Of a DNA stretch of 64,000 nt, positions 44,215-51,649 are shown piece by piece. The position numbers and the translations under genes were made by a program. Position 1 is the first letter of the stretch; every line of letters begins with the position of its first letter. This DNA is from Acidobacteriota bacterium (GTDB lineage: Bacteria > Acidobacteriota > Vicinamibacteria > Vicinamibacterales > Fen-181), in assembly GCA_003170135.1 (NCBI GenBank), contig PMZR01000009.1:81411-145410 (forward strand), in the 5' to 3' direction. Below the pieces are notes generated by a model. It saw nothing but the letters and a program-made list of their open reading frames with translations, made no database searches and was not told where the DNA came from.

Positions 44215-46119
44215 GTGACCGACCGCGCAGACGCCAATCTTGCCTCGCTCAGAGACAGCAACCCGGACAAGTTCGCCGACGAGGCGGAGGTCTTCAGCCG
44301 CATCCGGCGCGGCGATCGCATCTTCGTCGGCACCGGCTGCGGGGAACCGCAGTACCTGGTCCGGTCGCTCGCGCACTACGTCGAATCGAACCCGAAGGCG
44401 TTCTTCGGCACCGAGATCATCCACGTGCTGACGCTCGGCGTCGCGCCCTACGCGGACGCGCGCTTCCAGTCCAATTTCCGCCACAACTCGTTCTTCGTCG
44501 GCCCGAACACGCGCGGCCCGGTCAACGAGGGGGTCGCCGACTACACGCCGATCTTCCTGTCGCAGGTGCCGGGCCTCTTCGACCGCCGCTTCATCTCGAT
44601 CGATGTCGCGCTCATCCAGACCTCGCTCCCCGATCGCCACGGGTTCCTCAACCTGGGCGTCAGCGTGGACATCGTCAAGGCGGCCGCCCGGAGCGCGACG
44701 CTCGTCATCGCGCAGATGAACCGCAACATGCCGCGCGTGCACGGCGACGGGTTCATCCACGTGGACGACGTCGATTTTCTCGTCCACCACGACGAACCGC
44801 TGCTCGAGTACGACACCGGCCTGCCGGACGAGATCGCGGCGCGCATCGGCCGGCACGTCGCGCGCATCGTGCAGGACGGCGACACGATCCAGGTCGGGTA
44901 CGGCCGGGTGCCGAACGCCATTACCGCGGCCCTGGGACGCAAGAAGCACCTGGGCATCCACACCGAGCTGCTCACCGACGGGCTGGTTGACCTGATTCGC
45001 CGGGGCGTCGTCGACAACTCGCGCAAGCCGATCAACCGGGGCAAGACCGTGGCGGCGTTTTCCATGGCGCACCGCGACGTCTATGCCTTCATCGACGAGA
45101 ACCCGAGCATCGAGTTCCGAACGATCGACTACACCAACAGTCCGCTCGTCATCGCCCAGCACCGCAACATGACGGCGATCAACACGACGTTGCAGATCGA
45201 CCTCACCGGGCAGGCCAGCGCCGAATCGATCGGCGGCAGCCTCTTCAGCGGCATCGGCGGCCAGGCCGACTTCATGCGCGGCGCCGTGCTGGCGCCGGGC
45301 GGCAAGTCGATCCTCGCGCTGCAGTCCACGGCGAAGCACGGGACGGTGTCGCGCATCGTGCCGGTGCTGAGCGAGGGCGCGGGCGTGACGCTCAACCGCG
45401 GCGATGTGCATTACGTCGTGACCGAGTACGGCATGGCCCACGTGCACGGGAAGAGCATCCGCGAACGGGCCATGGACCTGATCTCGATCGCCCACCCCGA
45501 TTTCCGCCCGTGGCTCATCGAGGAAGCGCGCAGGCGGCGACTGATCTACCACGACCAGGAGTTCCTGGCGGGCGAGCGCGGCGAGTACCCCGAGCACCTC
45601 GAGACGCGGAAGACGGCGCGGTCGGGCATCCCGGTGTTCCTGCGACCGGTGCGCATCAGCGACGAGGGGCTGCTCAAGGACTTCTTCTACTCGCTATCCG
45701 ACCGCAGCATGTACCGCCGCTTCCTCACGCCGACCGTCGAGATGTCGCACGAGCGCCTCCAGGAGTTCGTCATCATCGACTACACGAAGGAGATGATCAT
45801 CCTGGCGGTGGTCGAGGAAAACGGCCGCGAGGCGGTCGCCGGACTCGGCGAGTACTACCTCGAGGAGGATGGCCTGCGCGCGAACGTCGCGTTCGCCGTC
45901 GGCGACCAGTACCAGAACCGCGGCATCGGCACCGAGCTGCTCCGCTACCTGATTCAGATCGCGCGCAAGCAGGGCCTCATCGGCCTCACGGCGGAAGTGC
46001 TGAAGGAGAACGAGCCGATGGTGCGCGTGTTCGAGAAGATGGACCTGCCGATGGAGAGGACTGCGGTGGAAGAGAGCTACGACCTGCGGATCGACTTGAC
46101 GGGTGAAGGCAGGCGGTAG
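44215..46119 (+). CDS. Acetyl-CoA hydrolase/CoA-transferase fused to a GNAT domain
   Basis: About 634 residues from GTG 44215 (GAGGAG six bases upstream). Residues about 1-430 form a class I CoA-transferase/acetyl-CoA-hydrolase domain (GTGCGEPQYL, VTEYGMAHVHGKSIRERAMDL, IAHPDFR). Residues about 470-630 are a GNAT acetyltransferase with the acetyl-CoA-binding QYQNRGIGTELLRYLI. This two-domain architecture is known from other bacteria and is thought to move acetyl or other acyl units between CoA and an acceptor. The GNAT part may tune the CoA-transferase by protein acetylation (inference). Confidence 0.85.
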   Translation: MTDRADANLASLRDSNPDKFADEAEVFSRIRRGDRIFVGTGCGEPQYLVRSLAHYVESNPKAFFGTEIIHVLTLGVAPYADARFQSNFRHNSFFVGPNTRGPVNEGVADYTPIFLSQVPGLFDRRFISIDVALIQTSLPDRHGFLNLGVSVDIVKAAARSATLVIAQMNRNMPRVHGDGFIHVDDVDFLVHHDEPLLEYDTGLPDEIAARIGRHVARIVQDGDTIQVGYGRVPNAITAALGRKKHLGIHTELLTDGLVDLIRRGVVDNSRKPINRGKTVAAFSMAHRDVYAFIDENPSIEFRTIDYTNSPLVIAQHRNMTAINTTLQIDLTGQASAESIGGSLFSGIGGQADFMRGAVLAPGGKSILALQSTAKHGTVSRIVPVLSEGAGVTLNRGDVHYVVTEYGMAHVHGKSIRERAMDLISIAHPDFRPWLIEEARRRRLIYHDQEFLAGERGEYPEHLETRKTARSGIPVFLRPVRISDEGLLKDFFYSLSDRSMYRRFLTPTVEMSHERLQEFVIIDYTKEMIILAVVEENGREAVAGLGEYYLEEDGLRANVAFAVGDQYQNRGIGTELLRYLIQIARKQGLIGLTAEVLKENEPMVRVFEKMDLPMERTAVEESYDLRIDLTGEGRR

Positions 46120-46122
46120 CGC

Positions 46123-48246
46123 ATGTTTCCACTCTCCACACCGACCACCAGCGGTCTCTGGGCCGATTGGCTCTCGGCGCTCATCGTGCTGGCGGGCCTG
46201 TGCGCCTTCGCGCTCGGGGTCTTTGACCTCTGGCGCCGACTACGTGCAGGGTCCGAAGTCCGATGTCCGAAGTCCGAAGTCCCAGGTCCGGCGTCCGAAG
46301 TCCGAAGTCCGAACCTCGACGCCGACGCCGAAGGCCGGACCGAGCTCGACAGGGTCACGCTGGCGGCGTATGCGGCGCTCGGCCTGGTCGGCCTGTCCGT
46401 CGCCGTCATGCTCGCGGGAGGCCCCGGCATTCCGGTGGCGCAGGCCGTGTTCCTGGGGGTGGCTGCGTGGGGCGTCGTGCGGGCCGTGACCAGCGCACCG
46501 CGCGTCTGGCACTCGTGGACCTCCGCGACGCCTGCCGACCTCGGACCCAACGCGGCATTCGCCGCAGCGGCCTGCTGGTCGCTGTGGTTCTGGGCCGATG
46601 CCTTTCGCGACCATGTAGCCCTGCCCGCGATGACCGACGGGATCGTCCACACCGCGCTCTACCTGAGGATCCTCGAGGCCGGCGCGCCGACGCTCGGGCG
46701 GGTGCCGATCGGATTCGCCGGCATATTCGGCACTCATCTTTTCGGATTCTATCCGACGGGCACCCATGCGTTGATGGCCATCGCAAGCGGCTTCTGGGGC
46801 CAATGGGGAGTCGTGAGTCATGCGGGGATCCTCAAGGCCTGGTTCACGCTGGCGATGGCGGCATCTCCGTTCGCGCTGTTCTTCGTGGCGCGGCGCCTGA
46901 TGCCGCGGATGCCTTGGTGGGTGGGCCTCGCGCTCGTCTTCGTGGCGATGCCGGGTTTTCGCTTTCCCGTCGAAGTCGCCCACGAAGGCGGCGCTTCGCG
47001 GCTCCTGGCGCACGTCCTGATGGCGCCGATCTACGCCGACGTGCTGCTTGGGCGTTTCGAGAATCTGCGCTGGCAACCGCTCGCGGCCGTCCTCCTGGGG
47101 CTCGCATTCCTCATGCATCCCGGCGCGTTCGTGACGCTGGCTGCGCTGCTGGCATACGCGGCGATCTGGTCGGCGGCGAGCGATGCCCGCTGGCGAGTGC
47201 GGCTCGTCGGGGCGGCCGGAGTTGCCGTGACGCTCGCGATCGGTGCCCTGCTCGCCGTGGCGCTGCTCGAGTGGAACGCCGGCGTCGCCGTGGCGCGCGA
47301 CGCGGCCAGGCCGTTTTCCTGGACAGCGCTGGCGTCTCGCCTTCAACAAGGATGGACGACGCTCTTCGACGCCGAGTACGGAATGTCGCCCGTCATGCCG
47401 TGGCTGGTCACCGCCGGCCTCGCGCTGCTTGCGATCCGGCGCAAGGCGTTCGGACTGACCTGGCGCGTCGTGGGATTCCCGTTCTGGATGGCCCTGGTCG
47501 CCGCCGTCGCTCTTTCGGCGCAGGTGGTGCCGCTTCCCGGTCTCAGGCTGCTGGGCGGCGCGTTCTATGACGAGGCGCCGCGAGTCATCGAGCTGCTCTA
47601 CGAGGCCATCGGCCTCAGCCTGGCGGCCGTGGCGTGGTTCGCCTGGAGTCTCGCGGCGGGGCCCGACTGGATTGCGGGCGGACAGGCGGCACGCGACACG
47701 CGGGAAGGGGGAGCCGGATCACGGCACCGTCGGATCGCCGCGAACTTCGTCGCGGCAGGCCTCGTCCTCGGCACGCTCGGCTACCAGCAGGCGCGCGGCG
47801 ACTGGGTTCACCAGCACCTCAGCCACTGGGACCGGCAATTCCACACGTCACGCATCAGCCGATTGCAGGCGCTCGGCACGTGGATCGAGCAACACACCGA
47901 GCGCAGCGCGATCTTGTTCTATCAGCCGTTCGACGCGGAAATCTGGGAAGCGTGGACCGGCCGGCGCGGGATCTTCATGTACGGCGAGTGCGACGTGCCA
48001 AACGACCCGCCGCCGTGCCATGCGCGAAAGACCCTGGTGAACGCGCGCCTCAACGCGCTGCGCGAGACGCTGACGCAACCCACGCCCGCGGTGCGCTGTC
48101 TCACCGAGGTCGATCGCTTCGGGCGACCGGGCTACTTCTTGCTGCTTTCGCCGACAGCTTCGACGGAAGCCTTCCCCGTGTGCAGCGACGCCACGTACCT
48201 CACCACCCTGGACGGGCACGCCGTGTTCGCCTACCGGCGCCCGTGA
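46123..48246 (+). CDS. Large polytopic membrane protein with in-frame heptamer insert
   Basis: This 707-residue protein has about ten to twelve transmembrane segments followed by a soluble C-terminal part (HWDRQFHTSRISRLQALGTW, FGRPGYFLL), in the style of GT-C or undecaprenyl-linked glycosyltransferases. It starts four bases after the CoA-transferase fusion gene. Between the first hydrophobic segment and the next, a heptamer array (46251-46313) encodes a 21-residue Ser-Glu-Pro-rich stretch in frame (SEVRCPKSEVPG...SEVRSP). The loop at this position is likely to face one side of the membrane and tolerate it. Activity cannot be assigned. Confidence 0.7.
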   Translation: MFPLSTPTTSGLWADWLSALIVLAGLCAFALGVFDLWRRLRAGSEVRCPKSEVPGPASEVRSPNLDADAEGRTELDRVTLAAYAALGLVGLSVAVMLAGGPGIPVAQAVFLGVAAWGVVRAVTSAPRVWHSWTSATPADLGPNAAFAAAACWSLWFWADAFRDHVALPAMTDGIVHTALYLRILEAGAPTLGRVPIGFAGIFGTHLFGFYPTGTHALMAIASGFWGQWGVVSHAGILKAWFTLAMAASPFALFFVARRLMPRMPWWVGLALVFVAMPGFRFPVEVAHEGGASRLLAHVLMAPIYADVLLGRFENLRWQPLAAVLLGLAFLMHPGAFVTLAALLAYAAIWSAASDARWRVRLVGAAGVAVTLAIGALLAVALLEWNAGVAVARDAARPFSWTALASRLQQGWTTLFDAEYGMSPVMPWLVTAGLALLAIRRKAFGLTWRVVGFPFWMALVAAVALSAQVVPLPGLRLLGGAFYDEAPRVIELLYEAIGLSLAAVAWFAWSLAAGPDWIAGGQAARDTREGGAGSRHRRIAANFVAAGLVLGTLGYQQARGDWVHQHLSHWDRQFHTSRISRLQALGTWIEQHTERSAILFYQPFDAEIWEAWTGRRGIFMYGECDVPNDPPPCHARKTLVNARLNALRETLTQPTPAVRCLTEVDRFGRPGYFLLLSPTASTEAFPVCSDATYLTTLDGHAVFAYRRP
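46251..46313 (+). repeat. In-frame heptamer array inside the 707-residue membrane protein gene
   Basis: Nine 7-bp units without a gap: GTCCGAA, GTCCGAT, GTCCGAA, GTCCGAA, GTCCCAG, GTCCGGC, GTCCGAA, GTCCGAA, GTCCGAA. The total is again 63 bp and 21 codons, the same length and phase as the insert in the aminotransferase gene at 16902-16964. Confidence 0.9.
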
Positions 48247-48265
48247 CGCAGGGCGTTCCACGCGG

Positions 48266-48598
48266 TTGAGCCCGACCCCGAAGCCGTTCGACCGCCCTGC
48301 CCGCTTGCCACGCGTGTACATCTGGGTCGGGATCATGGTCGTCACCATGGGATTCCTGGTCTGGATGGCGCTGCTCAGCCGTTTGGATCTCAGCCAGGCG
48401 CTGCCGATGCTGGCATTCGGTTATCTGCCGTGGCTCGTCATCGGCAGGTACTTCCTCGGCGAGGCCATCACCCCGATGCGGGTCGTGGGCGTGACCCTCA
48501 TCGTGCTGGGCGTCCTGTGCATGGGGTACGGCAAGGCGCCCGTTCATGGTTCGGACGGTGCCCGCGTGATGCCTGAGGCTCGCAGCAGCGCCCACTGA
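48266..48598 (+). CDS. EamA/SMR-type transporter, N-terminal part missing
   Basis: 110 residues from a TTG. Three hydrophobic segments are present with LLSRLDLSQALPMLAFGYLPW and a GEAITPMRVVGVTLIVLGVL end, matching the second half of small multidrug/EamA-type transporters. Relatives begin with an additional helix that is replaced here by a Pro-rich start (MSPTPKPFDRPARLPR). It may be a shortened but working half, or a remnant like its neighbours. Confidence 0.55.
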   Translation: MSPTPKPFDRPARLPRVYIWVGIMVVTMGFLVWMALLSRLDLSQALPMLAFGYLPWLVIGRYFLGEAITPMRVVGVTLIVLGVLCMGYGKAPVHGSDGARVMPEARSSAH

Positions 48599-48624
48599 GT
48601 CCGCAGGGCTCCGCCGAGTCGGCC

Positions 48625-48924
48625 GTGTCGCCGCACCACACACCATTGAATGACGATCTCTGGTGTCGACTGGCGCGCAAGGGCGCGCGGTTCGCGAACC
48701 TCCCCGAGGCCCTCGTGCGGTACCGCATTCACCCCGATGCGCGGAAGGCGCAAACACTGCGCCGGACGCTAGGTGGGACCATCGATGTGAAAAGGAAGTA
48801 CTGGAAGCAGGACATGGGCCCGGTCGATCGTCTGCGGCTGTGCGCCGAGTATCTGTTGCTGCTGCTGCCTCCTTCGCTCGTCTACCGGTTGTTCATCCTC
48901 CTGCAGAGCCGCTCGGCCGGTTGA
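48625..48924 (+). pseudogene. C-terminal remnant of a family 2 glycosyltransferase
   Basis: About 99 residues beginning at GTG 48625. The sequence NDDLWCRLARKGARFANLPEALVRYRIHP is the conserved distal part of GT2 enzymes (E/D-D-W, nucleotide-sugar side finished), then VKRKYW and a C-terminal hydrophobic tail. The catalytic N-terminal two thirds (nucleotide binding, DxD) is absent. Its 3' end overlaps the opposite GT2 gene by 32 bases. Confidence 0.65.
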
Positions 48925-49801
48925 TCGTTTCCTTCCTGATGAGCGCGAGCTGTTCGGCCACCAGGCCGAGGAAGAAGAAGAAGAGGCCCATCACGATCGC
49001 GAGCATCGACCCCACGCTGACGCCCCGGCCGACCAGCACGATCGGGATGCCCCAGAGCAAGCCTGCGAGGAAGCAGCAAATCGAGAGCGGCAGAAAGATC
49101 CGGAGGGGGTTGAACAGCATGATGATGTTCAGGATCTCGAGCACTGTCTCGAAGGCCGTCGCGGTGCTGATGGTCCCCTTCCCCGCCCGCCTGGCTCGGT
49201 CCGGGATCGGACACGGGACGATCCGGTGGCGCTGACTGGCGAACACCAGCGTCATCACATCGCTGAACGCCATCGAGTCCGGGCACAGATACAGGTACCG
49301 TCGCACGAGAGATGTCCGGTACAGCTTGCACCCCGAATTCAGATCCGTGACGCCGGTGCGCGTGAGCACGCGCGCCAGGGTCCGGATGACCCACTTACCC
49401 ATGCGCCGGTAGAGGCTGCCGGCATCTGCGGGGCGCGTGCCCACCACGAGATCCGCGTCCTGGGCGCCGAAGATGGCCAGCATGCCATCGACGTCCTCGA
49501 GGCGATGCTGGCCGTCCGCGTCGATCGTCACCGCGAGATCGGTCGTCGCCTGCGCCAGCCCCGATTTCAGCGCGCCACCATAACCCCTGTTCACCTTGTG
49601 ACGAATGATGGTGACGCCCTCGCACCCTTGCCACGCTGCGAGCACATCCGGCGTCGCGTCACGCGAGCCGTCGTCGACGATGACGACGCGGACGTCCGGT
49701 CGCGCGTCACGGTACTGCTTCACCTCTTCCAGCACGGATGGAAGGGACGCGGCCTCGTTGTAGGCGGGGATGACGATGGTCAGGGAGGGCCTGTCAGCCA
49801 T
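48893..49801 (-). CDS. Family 2 glycosyltransferase with C-terminal membrane anchor
   Basis: This 302-residue protein has the GT-A signatures IPAYNEAASLPSVL (residues 10-23), VDDGSRD (about 43), and the DxD in TIDADGQH (about 93), then RYLYLCPDSMAFSDVM. Two hydrophobic segments at about residues 225-285 anchor it. This is the dolichol-phosphate-mannose-synthase-like group, which charges a polyprenyl phosphate with a sugar, so it could feed the GT-C-like proteins upstream. It converges on the remnant GT2. Confidence 0.88.
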   Translation of the reverse strand: MADRPSLTIVIPAYNEAASLPSVLEEVKQYRDARPDVRVVIVDDGSRDATPDVLAAWQGCEGVTIIRHKVNRGYGGALKSGLAQATTDLAVTIDADGQHRLEDVDGMLAIFGAQDADLVVGTRPADAGSLYRRMGKWVIRTLARVLTRTGVTDLNSGCKLYRTSLVRRYLYLCPDSMAFSDVMTLVFASQRHRIVPCPIPDRARRAGKGTISTATAFETVLEILNIIMLFNPLRIFLPLSICCFLAGLLWGIPIVLVGRGVSVGSMLAIVMGLFFFFLGLVAEQLALIRKETINRPSGSAGG

Positions 49802-49849
49802 GGGTCATTGGGCAGGAGGATGATCGAATCGAACTGCCAAGCATTGGGC

Positions 49850-49903
49850 GTAGTCGGCAGAAGGTAGTCGGTAGACGGCAGATGGCAACCATCTACCAAC
49901 TAC
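49850..49903 (+). repeat. Heptamer array (GTAGTCG/GCAGATG class) with reverse end
   Basis: Units GTAGTCG, GCAGAAG, GTAGTCG, GTAGACG, GCAGATG, then GCAACCA and, in the flipped sense, CATCTAC, CAACTAC. It lies between the GT2 gene start and the KBL gene end, both minus strand. Confidence 0.65.
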
Positions 49904-49918
49904 TCTCGCGCCTCGCTC

Positions 49919-51163
49919 CTACTGCCCGAACTTCTCGATGATCCCCTTCTTGTCCAGGCCGAGGATGCCGTGCTTGGCGCCGACCTTCTTCAGCGCCTCG
50001 ACGGCGCGCGTCAGCATCGGGATGTTGTGGTCGGCCGACATCTGCGTGCGGATGCGCGCCTGCCCGGCGGCGACCACCGGGAAGAAGAAGCCGACGGCGT
50101 AAATGCCTTCCTGGTACAGATCGCGTGAGACGTCCTGGCTCAACTTCGCGTTGAACAGCATGATCGGGACGATCGGGCTGTCGCCGTCCTTGATCACGAA
50201 ACCCGCCTCGGGCAGCGCCTGGCGCCAGAACTTCGTGTTGGCTTCCAGCTTGTCGCGCCGCTCGGTCGTCTCGTTGAGAATCTCGAGCACCTTGAGCGCG
50301 GCGCCGGCGATCGGCGGCGGCACCGCGTTGCTGAACAGGTACGGCCGCGCGCGCTGGCGGCACAACTCGACGATTTCCTTCCGTCCCGACACGCAGCCGC
50401 CGCTTGCGCCGCCGAGCGCCTTGCCCAGCGTCGTCGTGATGATGTCGATTTTGCCGAACACCCCGCAGTGCTCGTGGGTCCCGCGCCCGGTCTTGCCCAT
50501 GAAGCCCGTCGAGTGGCTGTCGTCCACGAACACCAGCGCGTTGTACTTCTCGGCCAACGCGCACATCTGGTCGAGCGGCGCGAGGTCGCCGTCCATGCTG
50601 AAGACACCGTCGGTGATGATCAGGCGCACGCGCTTGTCCTGGTGCTCCTGCAGCTTCTGCTCCAGGTGCTTCATGTCCGCGTGCTTGAACGTGTCCTGCA
50701 TCGCCTTGCACAGGCGCATGCCGTCCACGATGCTCGCGTGCACCAGGCGATCGGCGATCATGACGTCCTGGTCGTTCAGCACCGCCTCGAACACCCCGCC
50801 GTTGGCGTCCATGCAGCTGGGAAAGAGGATCGTGTCCTCGGTCCCGAGGAACTCGGTCAGCTTGCGCTCCAGTTGCTTGTGCAGGTCCTGCGTGCCGCAG
50901 ATGAACCGCACGCTGGACATCCCGTAGCCGCGCGCGTCGAGCGCCTCATGGGCGGCGGCGACCACCGCGGGGTGGCTCGACAGCCCGAGATAGTTGTTGG
51001 AACAGAGGTTGATGACCTCCTTCAGCGGCGCGCCGCACGGGTACTCCACCTTGATGTCGGCGGCCTGCGGGGAGTGAAGGTAGCGCTCTTCCTTGAAGAT
51101 CCCTTTCTCGCGGATCGCGGCCAGCTCGGCCCGATACGCCTCGTGCACTGCGGTCGGATACAT
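49919..51163 (-). CDS. 2-Amino-3-ketobutyrate CoA ligase-type alpha-oxoamine synthase
   Basis: This 414-residue PLP enzyme has all alpha-oxoamine synthase landmarks: NNYLGLSSHP, RFICGTQDLHKQLE, DDSHSTGFMG and the Schiff-base lysine in TTTLGKALGGASGG (K248). The TLGKALGGASGG form is that of glycine C-acetyltransferase (Kbl) rather than BioF or serine palmitoyltransferase. It would condense glycine with an acyl-CoA or acyl-carrier protein and release CO2. The C-terminal extension is about 15 residues longer than Kbl. Directly behind it lie an acyl carrier protein and an AMP-forming ligase in the same direction. Confidence 0.88.
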   Translation of the reverse strand: MYPTAVHEAYRAELAAIREKGIFKEERYLHSPQAADIKVEYPCGAPLKEVINLCSNNYLGLSSHPAVVAAAHEALDARGYGMSSVRFICGTQDLHKQLERKLTEFLGTEDTILFPSCMDANGGVFEAVLNDQDVMIADRLVHASIVDGMRLCKAMQDTFKHADMKHLEQKLQEHQDKRVRLIITDGVFSMDGDLAPLDQMCALAEKYNALVFVDDSHSTGFMGKTGRGTHEHCGVFGKIDIITTTLGKALGGASGGCVSGRKEIVELCRQRARPYLFSNAVPPPIAGAALKVLEILNETTERRDKLEANTKFWRQALPEAGFVIKDGDSPIVPIMLFNAKLSQDVSRDLYQEGIYAVGFFFPVVAAGQARIRTQMSADHNIPMLTRAVEALKKVGAKHGILGLDKKGIIEKFGQ

Positions 51164-51182
51164 GGCTGGGTGCCTTTCTGTC

Positions 51183-51262
51183 GGCCTTAGGCCGTAGACC
51201 TTCGGCCTTGGCTGGCCTTAGGCCTGGAAGCCCCAAGGTCCAAGGCCCAAGGCCTAAGGTCT
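51183..51262. repeat. Opposed heptamer blocks (GGCCTTA/AAGGCCC class)
   Basis: Forward units GGCCTTA, GGCCGTA, GACCTTC, GGCCTTG (51183-51210) and reverse units AAGGTCC, AAGGCCC, AAGGCCT, AAGGTCT (51235-51262), with further partial units between. It occupies the gap between the acyl carrier protein gene and the KBL gene. Confidence 0.8.
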
Positions 51263-51270
51263 GCGACGGT

Positions 51271-51516
51271 CTACTTCTTGTGTTTGTTGACCAGCGCGAT
51301 GATGTTGTTCACGGTGTCGAAGGCCTGCGGGGTGGCCTCGTCGTCCGGGAGCGAGACCTGGTACTTCTTCTCCAGGAACCGCTTGAGGCTCACCATGCTG
51401 AAGCTGTCGACGATGCCGCTCGAGATGAGCGGCGTGTTCTCGTCGAGCGTCATGTCCTCGGCCTCTTCCTCGTCCAGGTATTCGTTCTTGATGTACTCGA
51501 GAATGACGTCCTTCAC
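51271..51516 (-). CDS. Acyl carrier protein
   Basis: 81 residues from GTG 51516, with AAGGAG eight bases upstream. The protein is acidic and helical. The phosphopantetheine attachment serine is in SSGIVDSFSM (S38), in the D-S-x-S form. It is the carrier for an acyl chain made or loaded by the neighbouring ligase and used by the neighbouring synthase, judged from the gene order: ligase, carrier, synthase. An ordinary fatty-acid ACP gene would normally lie beside fab genes; none are here. Confidence 0.88.
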   Translation of the reverse strand: MKDVILEYIKNEYLDEEEAEDMTLDENTPLISSGIVDSFSMVSLKRFLEKKYQVSLPDDEATPQAFDTVNNIIALVNKHKK

Positions 51517-51535
51517 GCTATTACTCCTTCGCTCC

Positions 51536-51559
51536 AGGGGCACAACATGTTGTGCCCCT
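51536..51559. repeat. Perfect 24-bp palindrome before the acyl carrier protein gene
   Basis: Twelve-base arms, AGGGGCACAACA and its exact complement, meet with no spacer, about 20 bases from the carrier-protein start. It could be an operator for a dimeric regulator or a copy of a small dispersed palindromic repeat. Confidence 0.7.
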
Positions 51560-51579
51560 ACCAAGTCTCCTTCGCTGTC

Positions 51580-51642
51580 GTCCGGTGTCCGATGTTCGGT
51601 CCCAGCCCGACTTCGGACGTCGGACATCGGACTGCGGACGCG
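51580..51642. repeat. Opposed heptamer blocks (GTCCGAT class)
   Basis: Forward units GTCCGGT, GTCCGAT, GTTCGGT (51580-51600), a spacer, then reverse units GGACGTC, GGACATC, GGACTGC, GGACGCG (51615-51642). Lies between the ligase gene end (51650) and the carrier gene start. Confidence 0.8.
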
Positions 51643-51649
51643 CAATTCG

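Noticed and set aside
42662..44218. Continuation of a plus-strand open frame from 42329 to 44218
   Set aside because: Only the first about 88 residues look real (the remnant tail); the rest is antisense to the aldehyde dehydrogenase gene.
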